DNA of 29,727 nucleotides from Plantago elongata (Eukaryota; Streptophyta; Magnoliopsida; Lamiales; Plantaginaceae), in contig JAYMSP010001676.1 in assembly GCA_036897095.1 (NCBI GenBank), positions 1 to 29,727 on the forward strand. Direction: 5' to 3'. A model generated the notes under the pieces. That model searched no databases. It was not told where the DNA came from and saw nothing but the letters and a program-made list of their open reading frames with translations. Positions 1 through 11,180 of the stretch are shown one piece after another; the first letter of the stretch is position 1, and each line of letters begins with the position of its first letter. Position numbers and translations under genes: made by a program.

Positions 1-620
1 CTACGCGGGGAAACTTGATTCTTCGATCTTCTCCATATCTTCTTGATCCATACTATGCTTGGGGAGGGGGAAATCAAATACTCTCTAGGTGGGGAAACAA
101 CTCCCTTGATCTCCATGACGAGACAGTTCACGTCGGAGGGGATCAACTGATACTCTCTAGGTGGAGATATTGTGGTCGATCCTCTCTGTACTTATTTTTA
201 ATCTCTATAACAGGTCGGGACAGGGGTGGGGTCTTGCATATTCTCTCTTGGCGGGAAAACTCTTTTCTATCTTCTCTCTACTTTTTTGATCTCCATGACG
301 AGCCCAATGCGATAGGATCAACTGGTATTCTCTAGGCGGGGAAACTGTCTTGGATCTTATCTATACTTTCTTGATCACCATAACAAGTCTGGCCGAGAGG
401 CGGGGTTTTGCAAATACTCTCTATATATCCTCTCTATACTTTCTTGATCTGCATAACGAGTCGGGGGATCAGTTGAAATTGTCTTTGATATTCTATGTAC
501 TTTCTTGATCTCTATGACGGTCCGATCCGGGAGGTGGGGATATGGCAAATACTCTCTAGGTGGGGAAACTCTTTTCTATCTTCTCTCTACTTTCTTCATC
601 TATAACGGGCCCGTGGGATG
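1..620. repeat. Degenerate tandem repeat array (left edge)
   Basis: The same sentence of motifs recurs in order every 90-140 bases. It consists of 'ctctaggtggggaaac' or close variants (near 5, 83, 153, 243, 330 and 555), then a pyrimidine-rich 'tatcttctctctactttctt' type run, then 'gatctccatgacgag', then a G-rich stretch. Units are diverged and of unequal length, so this is an old minisatellite or a repeat-rich transposon fragment and not a fresh satellite. It is cut by the window edge. A 106-residue open frame at 15-335 follows the repeat and resembles no protein I know, so I do not call it a gene. Confidence 0.7.
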
Positions 621-640
621 GGGTTTTCAAAAAATCAATA

Positions 641-1139
641 AAATTATATTTGTACAATAATATCTTTTGTCTACTTGGAGGGTGACGCATACCAGTACGT
701 GGTTGTTGGGAACCAGAGGATTGAAAAAAAAATGTAACATGTTAATTATGTATGTATAATATTCATTTTGTGTGTAGTGGGGTGACCACATACCACCGCA
801 GTCCGGTGTTGTTGAGAATAAACCTATTAATTGTGTTGTATACTTTTATATTTTATTTTGATTCGGTTTATGAGGGATGTTTAAAAAAACATGCAGTTAC
901 TAATTAATAGGCCGGGCACGATACACCATATTCTTACATTTTCTATAGTTAGAAGAAACAAAGACTCAATGATATAATATTGGATGAGTAATGACTACTG
1001 ACTGACACACAACTAATGTTGTGCACATAAAATTTAACTCCCTTATTTTATCGGTTAATTTCTTCTATTTATTATTAAAAGTAAATTGACATCGCCACTG
1101 GATTATGTGCAGATGAAATATGGATTGGGTCCTGAATCC
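641..1139. other. Intergenic AT-rich DNA, nothing recognised
   Basis: There is no long open frame, repeat or RNA gene that I can identify. The stretch is AT-rich with short poly(A) and poly(T) runs. Confidence 0.5.
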
Positions 1140-2110
1140 TGATACTGGTATACAACCCGCCCAAATCTCAACCCTCAACTCTCGAACACTCTTGCTTCTA
1201 AGCCGATCATTATACTGCAGTTTCCCTCTCTCACCAAATTTCCACTAACGATGACATTTCAATCCATTTTATTTGCAGGAACTGAATTGGTCTTACCGAG
1301 TTCGAATCTTTGTTGGCTCAGTCTCTGCTTAGGCATTGTTGTAGTTCAGACACTGTACGAGGTATACCGTATACCAAGCAGAATGAATTTATACAGCTTC
1401 TGAGGTTCTTGTCTATGATTCTATTTTATTGCATATGACTAGATTCTAATCAAGTACTGCTCATGTGGTGGTGATGGTGGTTAATTGAAGGAGAAATGAT
1501 GTCTAGAGTTTTGGGGCTTAATTTTATTTCACATTCTTGAGGCTTTGAATATTGATTGAGTATGCAATGATCATATTAAATACAATACCACGAGTGAGGT
1601 GCGTGCTAGGAAATTAATGTCAGCTCCTCTCCCAAGAGTTTTAAACGAGCCTACGAGCAAGGAGAGAACGAGGAGAGTGTTTCCGATGATCACTGATTCA
1701 GCTCCAAAGAGGTTGGAACAAGCTGCTAAATGTACACATATTTAAAAAAAAATTGTGGATTCATTTTCCTGGGCCTACCAAAGTGTTTGCCTTCCCTGTA
1801 CATAGGTTGAAACGAGCCCACATGAGTGTAAGAAAATCAATATAATTGGATTAATTCCGCGAACCTCTACAAGTTCCGGTTTTTAAATGAGATGGAATTC
1901 TTTCTAAAATGATTGCGAATTCCGTTTCATTTTGCTATTGATTTACGCCTTCCTTTTAACTGATTTGCACCTTGCATTTTTTAGTTGCACTTAGAGCAAG
2001 AAATATATGGAGTTTGATCTTAATATAGATGACCTTTCCGAGGAACTCAGCATCTCTGAACGTTTCTTTTTCCTCATTCTCAAAAGTCAGATTTCGAAAT
2101 AAAGCAGATT
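1140..2110 (+). other. Possible decayed gene or non-coding transcript with small ORFs
   Basis: The start looks like a plant 5' leader: it is rich in C and T, followed by an acceptor-like 'ttatttgcag' ending at 1278 and a donor-like 'gag|gtatac' at about 1361. Three short plus-strand ATG frames follow: 1251-1403 (50 residues), 1617-1745 (42 residues, basic and proline-containing, beginning MSAPLPRVLNEPTSKERTRR) and 2007-2102 (31 residues, acidic). The middle frame stays open upstream to about 1563, and its composition (S, P, R, K, with few repeats) looks more like real coding sequence than the surrounding AT-rich DNA. I do not recognise any of the three peptides and cannot join them into one protein with confidence. 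It could be a pseudogene, exons of an unrecognised small gene, or a long non-coding RNA. Confidence 0.25.
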
Positions 2111-3713
2111 CAGAATCTTCCTGGAGAAATTTGTTGCTGTTAATACGTAGTTAACTCTGAAGATAAGGAATGTTTGCAACTTCTAACTAAAATATAGAGG
2201 GATGTTGTGGTAAATTTGGAGATTGGAGTGGCATGGTACATTGTTACTTTTCTTGTGGTATTCTTAGCTACAACAAAATCTTTTTTGTAAAATTTGTTTC
2301 TAAGTTAAATATACCACTGTTTAATCTAGCTATTTTCCTTGTTTTCCAATGACTAGGAATAATTCGTTGCTTAGTATACATGTGAGTTGTTTTGTCAGTT
2401 TACATTGAGCTTTCAGTTAATAGTAATTGATATGTGATACCTTGGTACTGTGAGTTTCGTTTTAAACAGTTGAACAAAGGCCCTTGTATTGTTTTCTACT
2501 GTTGAATGGAAATGGGGCTCTCAATTTTCTGATTGCCACCATAATGGTCCTGGCCCGAGATCAGTAGTTCAGTACTGAATTTACAGTTCACTGGGGCAAT
2601 TATTAGTTTTCATTGCACCTATTCGCCCTCTCGCTGTAGTTCACTGCAGTGACTGCTGTTGCTTAGTCTAATTTTCAAATTTCAATGATAGACCATTTTT
2701 ATGTGTTTATCGTGTGCATTGTATGCCCTAAAACAAGTACAGCCAGCTTTGCATCAGGAGCTGTCACTTGCTTTTTCAAATAGACAAAAGTTTCATTCAA
2801 GATCTATTATGCTTTTGTTTACCCATGAACTCAAATATTTCCGTCTTATTTTGTGTTATTCCAGACGGCATAACTCTTCGTCTGTCCACTTTGCAGAATT
2901 TCAGAGTTATACCCAGCAGTGCCAACTGTGGAACTTATTTCAGCATTAACATTTCATTGTTAAAGAGGTAATTTTCGGTTGCTTCCCCGCGGTTGTTTCA
3001 AATATCCGTGGCTGGGTGTACTTTAAACTGCCAGGGTATTTTCTGTTGGATACTAATAGATAAACTGCTAACATAATTTGCAGCTGGATGCTAATAGATT
3101 TCAGATCAGTAGACCTTGTCTGATTCACTATAATTTCAGGCTGATAGGAGCAATCCCTAAAAGTAAGTTCTCGATGAAATTTTAAAACTTTGTACGAAAA
3201 GCCGGTGTGTTGGTTTCACTATGTTTTATATTTATTAAATTATGTTAATGTGGCAAGCTGATTGGTTATCTTGATAGTGTCGATAAACATATACTGTAAA
3301 ATTTAACTTCACATAGTGCAGGAATCCCATTATGTACATCTATGTTTGTATTAAAACCAGGACATGAGCAATTTCTCTTTTCTTTCTCATGGGTATGGCT
3401 TGGAGAGGTTTTTGTGTTGTTGTCTTGGTACTCAAGTTTTCTCATGATTAAGGTGCTATCAATCTTTAAAAGAGGCTTGATTCTTGGTCTTGAAGATCTC
3501 TTATTTTGTATTAACATTTAAATTTACTACCAAAGGTCTTCTTCTCTTCTCTTTGGACCAACACTTATCCACATTTTCTTTTCTCAGATTTTCATTGATT
3601 AAACTGTATGGCAGCCACTTGTACTCATTTACTGAATCATCAGTCCATTGACAATTCTGTTCTGGCAACCATTCTGTTTTGATGTCTGTCCTTATTGTCT
3701 CACCTGACTGCAA
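2111..3713. other. Intergenic, no gene recognised
   Basis: The open frames at 2701-2971 (plus) and 2946-3713 (minus) are short, overlap one another and show no motif, signal peptide or family resemblance. The composition is like intron or intergenic DNA. No RNA gene is seen. Confidence 0.5.
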
Positions 3714-3836
3714 TCATACAATTAAAGTAGATAATGCAGTGCAACTCAGTTGGTAAGACCGCTTCACTTCCAACCAATAGGTCGGGGGTTCGAGTTACTT
3801 TAGCCGTTTAAAAAAAAAAATCATACAATTAAAGTA
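3714..3836 (+). mobile_element. Short tRNA-derived SINE (copy 1) with 16-bp target-site duplication
   Basis: The body is about 91 bp (3730-3820). It carries a pol III A-box-like 'ctcagttggtaag' at 3745-3757 and a B-box-like 'ggttcgagttac' at 3787-3798, and ends in a poly(A) run. It is flanked by perfect 16-bp direct repeats 'tcatacaattaaagta' at 3714-3729 and 3821-3836. Internal promoter boxes, an A tail and a perfect target duplication are the hallmarks of a SINE moved by LINE machinery. A second copy with the same layout lies at 27648-27765. The tRNA-related part fills most of the element, so it is unusually short. The perfect duplication suggests fairly recent insertion. Confidence 0.85.
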
Positions 3837-3861
3837 TTTCCAGTATGGTAATTGGATCATC

Positions 3862-4054
3862 CTTTTCAGCTGTGTTGGAAATTACTTTTGGACCCAATAT
3901 TTCTTCACAGTATTCGGTTGCTTCGTATACCTTCCCCTCATGGAAAATGCTAGGTGATCGAATCATACTTTTCAGCTGTGTTGGAAATTACTTTTGGACC
4001 CAATATTTCTCACAGTATTCGGTTGCTTCGTATACCTTCCCCTCATGGAAAATG
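3862..4054. repeat. Recent direct tandem duplication, period ~106 bp
   Basis: The 88-bp stretch 3862-3949 (from 'cttttcagctgtgttgg' to 'tggaaaatg') is repeated almost exactly at 3968-4054. The difference is one TT/T-type indel ('ttcttcac' versus 'ttctcac'). An 18-bp linker separates the copies, and its end ('gatcgaatcatac') resembles the bases before the first copy ('ggatcatc'), so the true unit is about 106 bp. A 91-residue frame runs through both copies but has no recognisable protein character. Confidence 0.9.
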
Positions 4055-4423
4055 AATAATGCGAGCCTATTCTTGCTTCTCCCCATTGGGAGTTGGCATA
4101 GGTATGTTAGTTTTTCATGATTTGAGAGTGACAATTAGATTAACTTCCTGCAACATTCCTTCTCACTCATGTGTGCCTTTTGCTTAAACCACATTTCTTC
4201 AAATACGGCGCTTCTTAGAATTGGGCACTCTGTTGCACACTTGCCTGAGTAAATATTAGGGGGTTACCAAGTTGGTCCTCTTTTAAAAAAAAACATGCAG
4301 TTTCCTTGCTACGAATTTGTGGACCAGACGTCCATTTCAAAGTTGGCTCCTTGTTTTATGCAATCTACTTTTTCGTCAGCTTCTCTAATTTTTTAGGTAA
4401 TATCTGCATTCAAGAAAGCTAGA

Positions 4424-4511
4424 CACATCTGCTATATATGTTGTTCCTTGTTAGTCACTTTTTTTTCATATATCCCTTGAGCTCCACGGTACAACATATA
4501 TAGCAGATGTG
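4424..4511. other. Foldback with 21-bp perfect arms and 46-base loop
   Basis: The arm at 4424-4444 is the exact reverse complement of 4491-4511, and the loop is 4445-4490. Weak further pairing continues a few bases into the loop. The size is that of a small plant miRNA-type hairpin, but it could equally be the remnant of a MITE or a local inverted duplication. A TATA-like 'tctatataaga' follows at 4523-4533, on the downstream side. I recognise neither arm as a known miRNA. Confidence 0.6.
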
Positions 4512-4522
4512 CTCTTCCCATC

Positions 4523-4533
4523 TCTATATAAGA
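4523..4533 (+). promoter_or_regulatory. TATA-box-like sequence
   Basis: 'tctatataaga' sits in an otherwise CT-rich context and is followed by a plausible leader. No downstream coding frame that I recognise could use it, so it may be chance. Confidence 0.2.
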
Positions 4534-4534
4534 A

Positions 4535-7500
4535 CTCTCATTATTGGAGGCAGGCAGTTTGGGTTTTCATTGTTTTCAGTGCAAGGGAAGATTTCTCTGT
4601 AGAATGGGAAACTTATGAGGTTTACTCTACAGAAGAGGAAACCTAGAAAAAGGCATGCGGTATATTTCATTCTTTCAGGCCTTAATTCTCAGTCACACTC
4701 ACAATGCACTTGTCATCACAAGTGTACTTTCTGAATGAATATTTTTTATGTGATAATCTGAGAAGTGATTACTTGAACCTGAGGTTGAAAATTGACTTGT
4801 AACTCAAGATTCATTGATGGGAAAAAATATGATCAGAACTTTAGCTGACGGCCTGACGTCTTGAACTAACAAACCTTCTCAAGAATAAGAATTGCATTCT
4901 CTAGCGGATTTTTGTATATTTATATTTTTTTATTATGCTGAAATCAGTTCTACATTATTGCAATGTTAATTCTGTTTAAAGTATCTTTAAGGATAAAAAA
5001 AAGTAGATGCAAGGCAATTATTGACTGAACACTCATAATAAATAGAGACAATGAATTATATCAGTAGTAATTCTATTGGTTTCAAATAGAGCACCGTTTT
5101 TCCCTTTCTTTCTGATACTCGACTTTTGTTGCATAATTATATAATTATATGTTGTACGTGCTGCGCCTTTAATAAATGTACCTGTTTGTTCTCACATAAT
5201 TGACAATAAATTTGGTCATCAATCGGAGTTGCCGAGAGGGGCTGTTGATGCTTTAGGAGATGCAATGCTTGTAACAATTATACTTGATTATGGGCGCCTT
5301 TTCTTTGGCCTAATTGTTCTTCCTGTTGGTAAACAATGATCTGAACCAGGACTCCTATAGTTTCCAGGAAATGCCTAGGCCTGCTTTGTGACTCAATGTA
5401 CCTCAGGTATGGAATGGTAACCAACGTCCATCCAGTTTGCTGGTGTGTTCGGAAATGTATTTATAAGCCTCGACACCTTGTAACATCATGTACTCGACAT
5501 ATCCCCTTAACACTTGGGGAAGTGGATGTTGAGATTCGCCTCAATGTCGTCAACTTGTACTGAAGGACATATCCTTGGAAGCATGTCTGTTGTAGTTTTC
5601 TTGACCTGGTTAGTGAATTATTGGAAAATATGTAATGCCTAGGATGCTTTTACTTTTACTTCCTATTACATAACTGCTTTTACCCTATTCAAGCAATTCA
5701 GTTATATTTCCTTTATGAAAGCTTGCTTCAAACCAAGTGTGATAGATGCTTGGCCTAAAGAGGAAACCTGGACCATGTGGTAGATTTAGCTTTGTCTACT
5801 TTGGGTGTATGTGAGCCATTGGCAGGAGAGTAGCAATGTGTTGCAAAGACAAATTAATGACTTCCATAAGTTTTTCGTAAAAGTTGTTCTATGATTGGAG
5901 CTTCTTGTCTTCTCAGAATTCTTGGAATCCAAAAGTTGTTGGTCTGAATTGAGTTTTGGCCAACAACAAAAAGGTATGGTTTTGTTTGGTTTATCAAACC
6001 TTTATGATTTGCTACAGTTGGATAAATTTAGGTTTGGTTTGAAGATTGATATGGATGGTCTAATTTCTCATATTTTATGGACACTACCAATCCAGTGCTT
6101 ACTTAGTAATAATAGCAAAATACTAATTGTTAATTGAGTGTTTAAGAGACAAAAGTGTATAGCTTTATGAACTAAGACTAGACTATGACATGGAATATGA
6201 CCTTTCTTTCATTTGCCCTTAATGTTCTAAACTAATGATTGATTAGGTTGTATCTCATTATGAAGGATACTCAGTTCTCAAATAACTACAAATTTGTCCA
6301 ATGTTGAAATAACTACATCCTTGTGTACCACATGCTTCTTGCTGGTGTTTTCTCTAGAGTGCCAAAAGGTTGTGGAATGTATTGAGAAGATGATTTTATT
6401 CCTCAACAAAATCATGGCAAGAAATAAATTACTTGGGCTTATATTGATTTGGATAAAGACAATTTGTTAGAGTTGCACCAAAACAGACTCCAAATGCCTG
6501 CCAACTAGTTCAAGATGTTTAGAGAATTTTCCCTAACCGAGGAATCCATTGACAAATGATTAGTCTCAAGTCTCAACAAGGATGTCCAAAGTCATTTACG
6601 ATGGTTAACATCACACAAACTCGAATCTTATGTGCCTGGGAAAACCCTCGGTAACCGACTACTAAGAATCCAGACTAACTGTGTGGTTCATGCTATTAGC
6701 TATTGACATGGGACAGTCGGAGCAGTGGCAGCATCATCGTCTACTCGAGGGAATTCGTGCCATCTTTTGTCTCGTTTGTCTCCCGAAGCCAAAGATGTAT
6801 TTGATCTAGTTTTCTTGAGGAAAATGAAATAAAATTGTGGTGGGGTTTTGTGGGATTGGTGCGCAATGAAGAGAATGAATGTATTGTAAAATCGTAATTG
6901 AATGATGAATCCAAACACTAACTTTGTCATGTGTCCCGACAGGGGAATGTCGTTTGACACCTTCCATTGCACGCCACATTTTGTTCTCTTCTCTATGCGC
7001 TTCACATGAATGTCATGATCCAGCACCTACACAACCTAATTACCCCACTTCATAAATCATAAGTGAACTCAACTAATATATGAAGAAGATCAAACGTATT
7101 TTAGGCCTCTTGCTTTGTTATAGTAGAAACATACAACATGTTTCCCATACTGGTTTATTCGAATGTTCATTAACTAAACAACGATTTCAATTAGAATTCG
7201 AATTAAGACAGTACTTATGAATTAAATTATTTGAATTTTGATTAATACAATTGGCTTTGATTGATTATAAAAATGGTATAGGAAATAAGTTATATGTAGT
7301 GTTATATTGTGGGTTTCACTTGAAGTAAGTAAGTTATACTATTAAATTATGATTACTACATTTTCCTTTTTAAATCAATCTTTAATCTATGTTTAGCATT
7401 CACAATTATATTTATAAAGTTGGTATCCTTTGCGTACCTAATCTTGACAAAGAATAGAGTAACCATGGTCCAGACGCTAGTGAAAATGAGATGGTGACAT

Positions 7501-7737
7501 ATTTGGCAATGTTGGTTGATCTATAAAAGATAGGAGTAGAGTATATTTAATTAGTTAAGTTAGATAGATTATTATCCTAGATAATGTGTTCATGATGACA
7601 TGATTTAAATATAATACACCATGTTTGGACTTCAACCAAGTAGAAGCAACCTTTTAATTTGACTCTTCCACGTCACAATCACCTCATTAGTAATTAGTGC
7701 ATTCTAATCACGTAAAAGAGGGTGACCTAGGGATTTA
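4535..7737. other. Long intergenic stretch without a recognised gene
   Basis: Only short, isolated open frames are present. The longest are 5895-6137 on plus (80 residues) and 6700-7026 on minus (108 residues). The minus frame has an acceptor-like 'gtgtag' just upstream of its start region and a hydrophilic tail, but no domain I know. Either could be chance. No RNA gene or clear transposon terminus is visible. Confidence 0.45.
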
Positions 7738-7980
7738 GGGGGTGATTGGAGTATCATTCAAATGCTCATTTGGATGCTACTCCAAAATTTTACGTTTAGC
7801 GTAACATTAAAATGCCAAAATTTCAAATGCTTCTACAGATTTAAGCATTTTACAACAACCTATAATACACTATTCAATTACAATTCTATACCAAACACAA
7901 TTTTAACAATCCCATTAAAATGTCGGTCACTATTCAGGCATTTAAATTGGGGCATTTAAATCGCACGTCAATCAGCCCCC
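7738..7980. mobile_element. MITE-like terminal inverted repeat element
   Basis: The left end reads 'gggggtgattgg' (7738-7749) and the right end 'tcaatcagccccc' (7968-7980), an imperfect inverted match (gggggctgattga when reversed). The 243-bp interior is AT-rich, with repeated 'catttaaat' and 'caaaatt' elements and no coding capacity. Ends of the type GGGGGTG-TTGG are common in PIF/Harbinger (Tourist-like) and some hAT MITEs. The flanks 'tta' (left) and 'aaa' (right) do not give a clean target duplication, so the superfamily is unresolved. Confidence 0.5.
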
Positions 7981-8447
7981 AAAATTATTCTCAATTGAAA
8001 TCTATCGACCATAACTAAATTAAATAAAATTAAATTGAATTAAACTAAATTTAAAATAAAGAAAATAATCTTAATTCACTACTTCAATTCACTCACATAT
8101 ATAACGAATTGGATTAATAATTGGTAAGAAAGACTATGTCTATCATCAATGGTCGTGAGGAGCCACGTACCGTGGCGGTGTGTAGCTCCCCCAACGATGT
8201 CTTAGCGGCATGGAACGCCGCGTCGTTCTCTTTTCTCTTTTTCTTTTTTATTTTTTATGTTTTGTTCAATTTCAAACACGAATAACTCGAAAAATAAAAA
8301 TATATAAAAAAATAAAAATTACCAACGTGTTCGTCTCTTCGAAATCTACGAAGAGAGACCACTCTCGATTGTTTTTAAATAATTCAATCTCAAAATCATT
8401 TTCTCTCTTAATTAAACTTAAAATTGTAAAGCAACCTCTAAAGATAC
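7981..8447. other. Intergenic; short GC-rich island
   Basis: AT-rich apart from a GC-rich island at about 8150-8230 containing 'gccacgtaccgtggc', an imperfect palindrome around CACGTACCGTG. The frame at 8210-8458 is a lysine/phenylalanine-rich translation of AT-rich DNA and not a credible gene. Confidence 0.4.
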
Positions 8448-8577
8448 AATTTTATTAATTTAGACATCTAAACACTATTACAATTTAATATGTTAAATAT
8501 ATTTTTAAATATAATTTTATTAATTTAGACTTCTTAACACTATTGTAATATAATATGTTAAATATGTTTTTTTAAAT
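8448..8577. repeat. AT-rich tandem repeat, 65-bp period
   Basis: Two adjacent units, 8448-8512 and about 8513-8577, both begin 'aattttattaatttagac' and continue through 'aacactatt' and 'aatatgttaaatat'. A weaker third fragment ('caacatctaaatactctta') appears near 8632. There is no coding content. Confidence 0.75.
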
Positions 8578-9894
8578 TTTAACCCTTAATAAATTACCAT
8601 ACGACTTAAAATAATAAAATTTTGTTCATTGCAACATCTAAATACTCTTATAATATAATTAATACATAAATAAAAATATAAAAAAAATTAAAAAAAATAC
8701 ATAACGTGGTCACGATGCGTTACTACTACAGCAGAAACGATACACGACGACGCGTCATATCACCATTAAAGTTTTACACAGCCAAGTTGCCAGCTTTGAA
8801 TAACAATAGGAAAAAAGAAGATGTAATTTAATCGAACGAGGCTTTTAACGTGACATGACATGTAAAATTAGATTCATATTGTTGGAGCAGAGCAGAAGAA
8901 GATTGAGATGAGAGAAAGACTGTAATGTGTCTGTGTGTAGTGGAAGAAGTAAAGTACAAGAAACCCATCCATCTATTCTTTTCCACTTCACTTGTTTTGC
9001 CTTCACTTTTGTTTTAACCACCACCAAATTATTGCCCGGCCCCAACAATGCCATTCTTCACTGAACATATGAAAATATTAGCCTGCGGGCCCTTACTTTA
9101 TGTACTTCCGAACTCATTAATATTACTACCACTTTCACTATTCTAAGACCCTAAGTAGACCACAAGCCAACTCAAGCTGCTTTCATTTTTTGGACCCGAA
9201 TTTAATTCATACGGATAATGTTGTGCATTGATAGGTATTGACAACACTTATATCATCATGTAAGAATAAATCAAAGTAAAAAACTATACATTCTACAGGG
9301 TGCATTTGCCATGGGTTCAAATGAATCCGTGCATCTAATATAATATCCGACGTTTAGATATACCGGGGCATTCTATTTGAACGTTTAATTCATCACATTT
9401 TATCAATTCTCCTTTATAAAAATTCATTTTATATAACACTACTCAGTACTCCCATGTTTCTTTATCGGTGAGCTACCGGAAGATCACCAAAGACACAAAA
9501 TATAACTCTAAGACAACATTACAATTTTTCATTTCAAGGAGATCACCTAATTATTAAAATGTCCAGTATACACATGGTGACTTAGCTGTTATCCAATATC
9601 ATTCTTCTCCTTCTTCTTCACATTAAGTGTCATCAATTTCGATCGTTTTTTCTTCTTCACGTATATTATGTTATAATTAATATTACGATATAATTAATAC
9701 TTCTAAAATAATATAAATTATTAATTTATAATTTTTACAATAAAAATAATAAGTACAATGTTTGCATAAGAGTACTGCGTGCTAATTTTTTAATTTTTTA
9801 GTATTAAATAAATTATAAATAAATTGTGATCAATATATAATGGTTGTGGATTCTGAACATGACAATATAAAAGGCTAAATAAAAAAACTACCTC
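8578..9894. other. Intergenic, no gene recognised
   Basis: The DNA is AT-rich. A GC-richer patch at 8703-8755 contains several CGACG and CACGA words. The minus-strand 69-residue frame at 8845-9054 shows no family features. Confidence 0.45.
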
Positions 9895-10197
9895 GAGCAA
9901 ACTTTGTCAGTGACACACTATGCCGGTGGCAAACTTTGCCACTAACAAACCATGTCCGGAACAAACTTTGCCACTGGCACACTATGTCGTTGGCAAACTT
10001 TGCCAGTGACACACTGGCAAACTATGTCAGTCGCAAATTATACTCGGGCAAAGGGCAAACTTTTTTAATTTCACTGTCACAGTTTGTTGGTGGCAAACTT
10101 TGCCGGTGACAAATTATAAATGTCCAAGACAAACTTTGTCGGTGGCAAACTTTGCCAATGACACATGCCGTTGGCAAACTTTGCCGGTGGAAAATAA
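9895..10197. repeat. Cluster of near-palindromic 13-mers, possible subterminal repeats of a DNA transposon
   Basis: The 13-mer 'ggcaaactttgcc' occurs five times exactly (9928, 9992, 10092, 10144 and 10173). Several variants are mixed in, including 'gacaaactttgtc' at 10128 and 'aacaaactttgcc' at 9960. They are separated by 'ggtgac', 'agtgacacac' and 'ggtggc' words. Each copy is palindromic except for its centre, so the cluster reads alike on both strands. Dense short repeats of this type are known near the ends of CACTA and some other plant class II elements, where transposase binds. I see no CACTA terminus or transposase gene here, so that assignment is inference. Three open frames cross the cluster in different frames, as expected for repeats and not genes. 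Confidence 0.6.
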
Positions 10198-11180
10198 GAA
10201 GGGTGACAAAAAGCTCATAAAAAAAATACAAAATAAGTTATGGTTGGTACAACACAATATACAATATTTTTTTATATATAATTGTTGTAATTTAAGCTTT
10301 AATAATGAGATGTTTAATATAAATTGTAAAATTAACAACATAATCACTGTGGTGACCTTTTGGTAAGAAATGTGATTTAATAGTAAATTTAATATCTACT
10401 GATGTCTTAAAGTAAAAAATTGGTCTACTGACGAGTAATTGATAAATAATCCATTTCCTTATATGACAATTTCTAAACTCATCATTTTATTAATGGCTCT
10501 CCCCATTAAATAAATAAATTACTCCATTTACCTATAAGTAATGTTGAGAAAGTCTCACTGGTACTTTGGGAATTAGGCCTTGTTTCAAACTTACAATTAA
10601 TTATTTAAACTAACTGAATTATAATATAAAATATAATTAAATGAAATTGGACTAAATTTAATAAGTTTGCAGACGAAGAGAACACAGTGTTACTAGTATT
10701 GTGAAACGTATAAAGAACAAGCTGAAATGGCTTCTATCAAGATGTAGTTGGGGGAAATTGTTGTGCCATTTAATTTAGGCTTGTGAATTTTGGGAATTGA
10801 TTATTTGGAAGTATTTTTATTGCTCTATTTTTTGTTGAACAATTTTAAGAACTTATATTATGACAAGTGCATTAATATAGAATCTTAAATCCAACAAATG
10901 TTACTAAAGAAAAAAATGAAACGTTGGAACAATTAATTTTTATTGACTACTTTCAACTCATCAAACTTACCCACCCTATCTTTCCCCTCAAATAAAAATT
11001 GAAAGTGGCAAGTAGAATCACACTATTTTAAATACAAAATGACAAACAAGAACTAACATTAACCAACCCAATCCCATTCCTCTAATCCCAGATCAAACCA
11101 CGCTTCCACCACTTGTCCCTTTCCCTATAACAATTGTACCTTTATCCTGTCACTAGCATTAATCACTCTCACAATCTACG
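10198..11180. other. Intergenic DNA upstream of the RING ligase gene
   Basis: AT-rich with no credible frame. The last ~200 bases become C- and A-richer and lead into the promoter of the BIG BROTHER-like gene. Confidence 0.4.

Noticed and set aside
2701..2971. Overlapping plus-strand frames of 82 and 67 residues
   Set aside because: They overlap in different frames with no motif, and the DNA looks like intergenic or intronic sequence.
3745..3798. A tRNA gene at the A-box and B-box pair
   Set aside because: The sequence does not form a cloverleaf with acceptor stem and anticodon. The A tail and target duplication show it is a SINE.
6700..7026. 108-residue minus-strand frame
   Set aside because: It has an acceptor-like site upstream and a plausible composition, but no domain, no partner exon and no recognised homology, so I left it as an unassigned frame.
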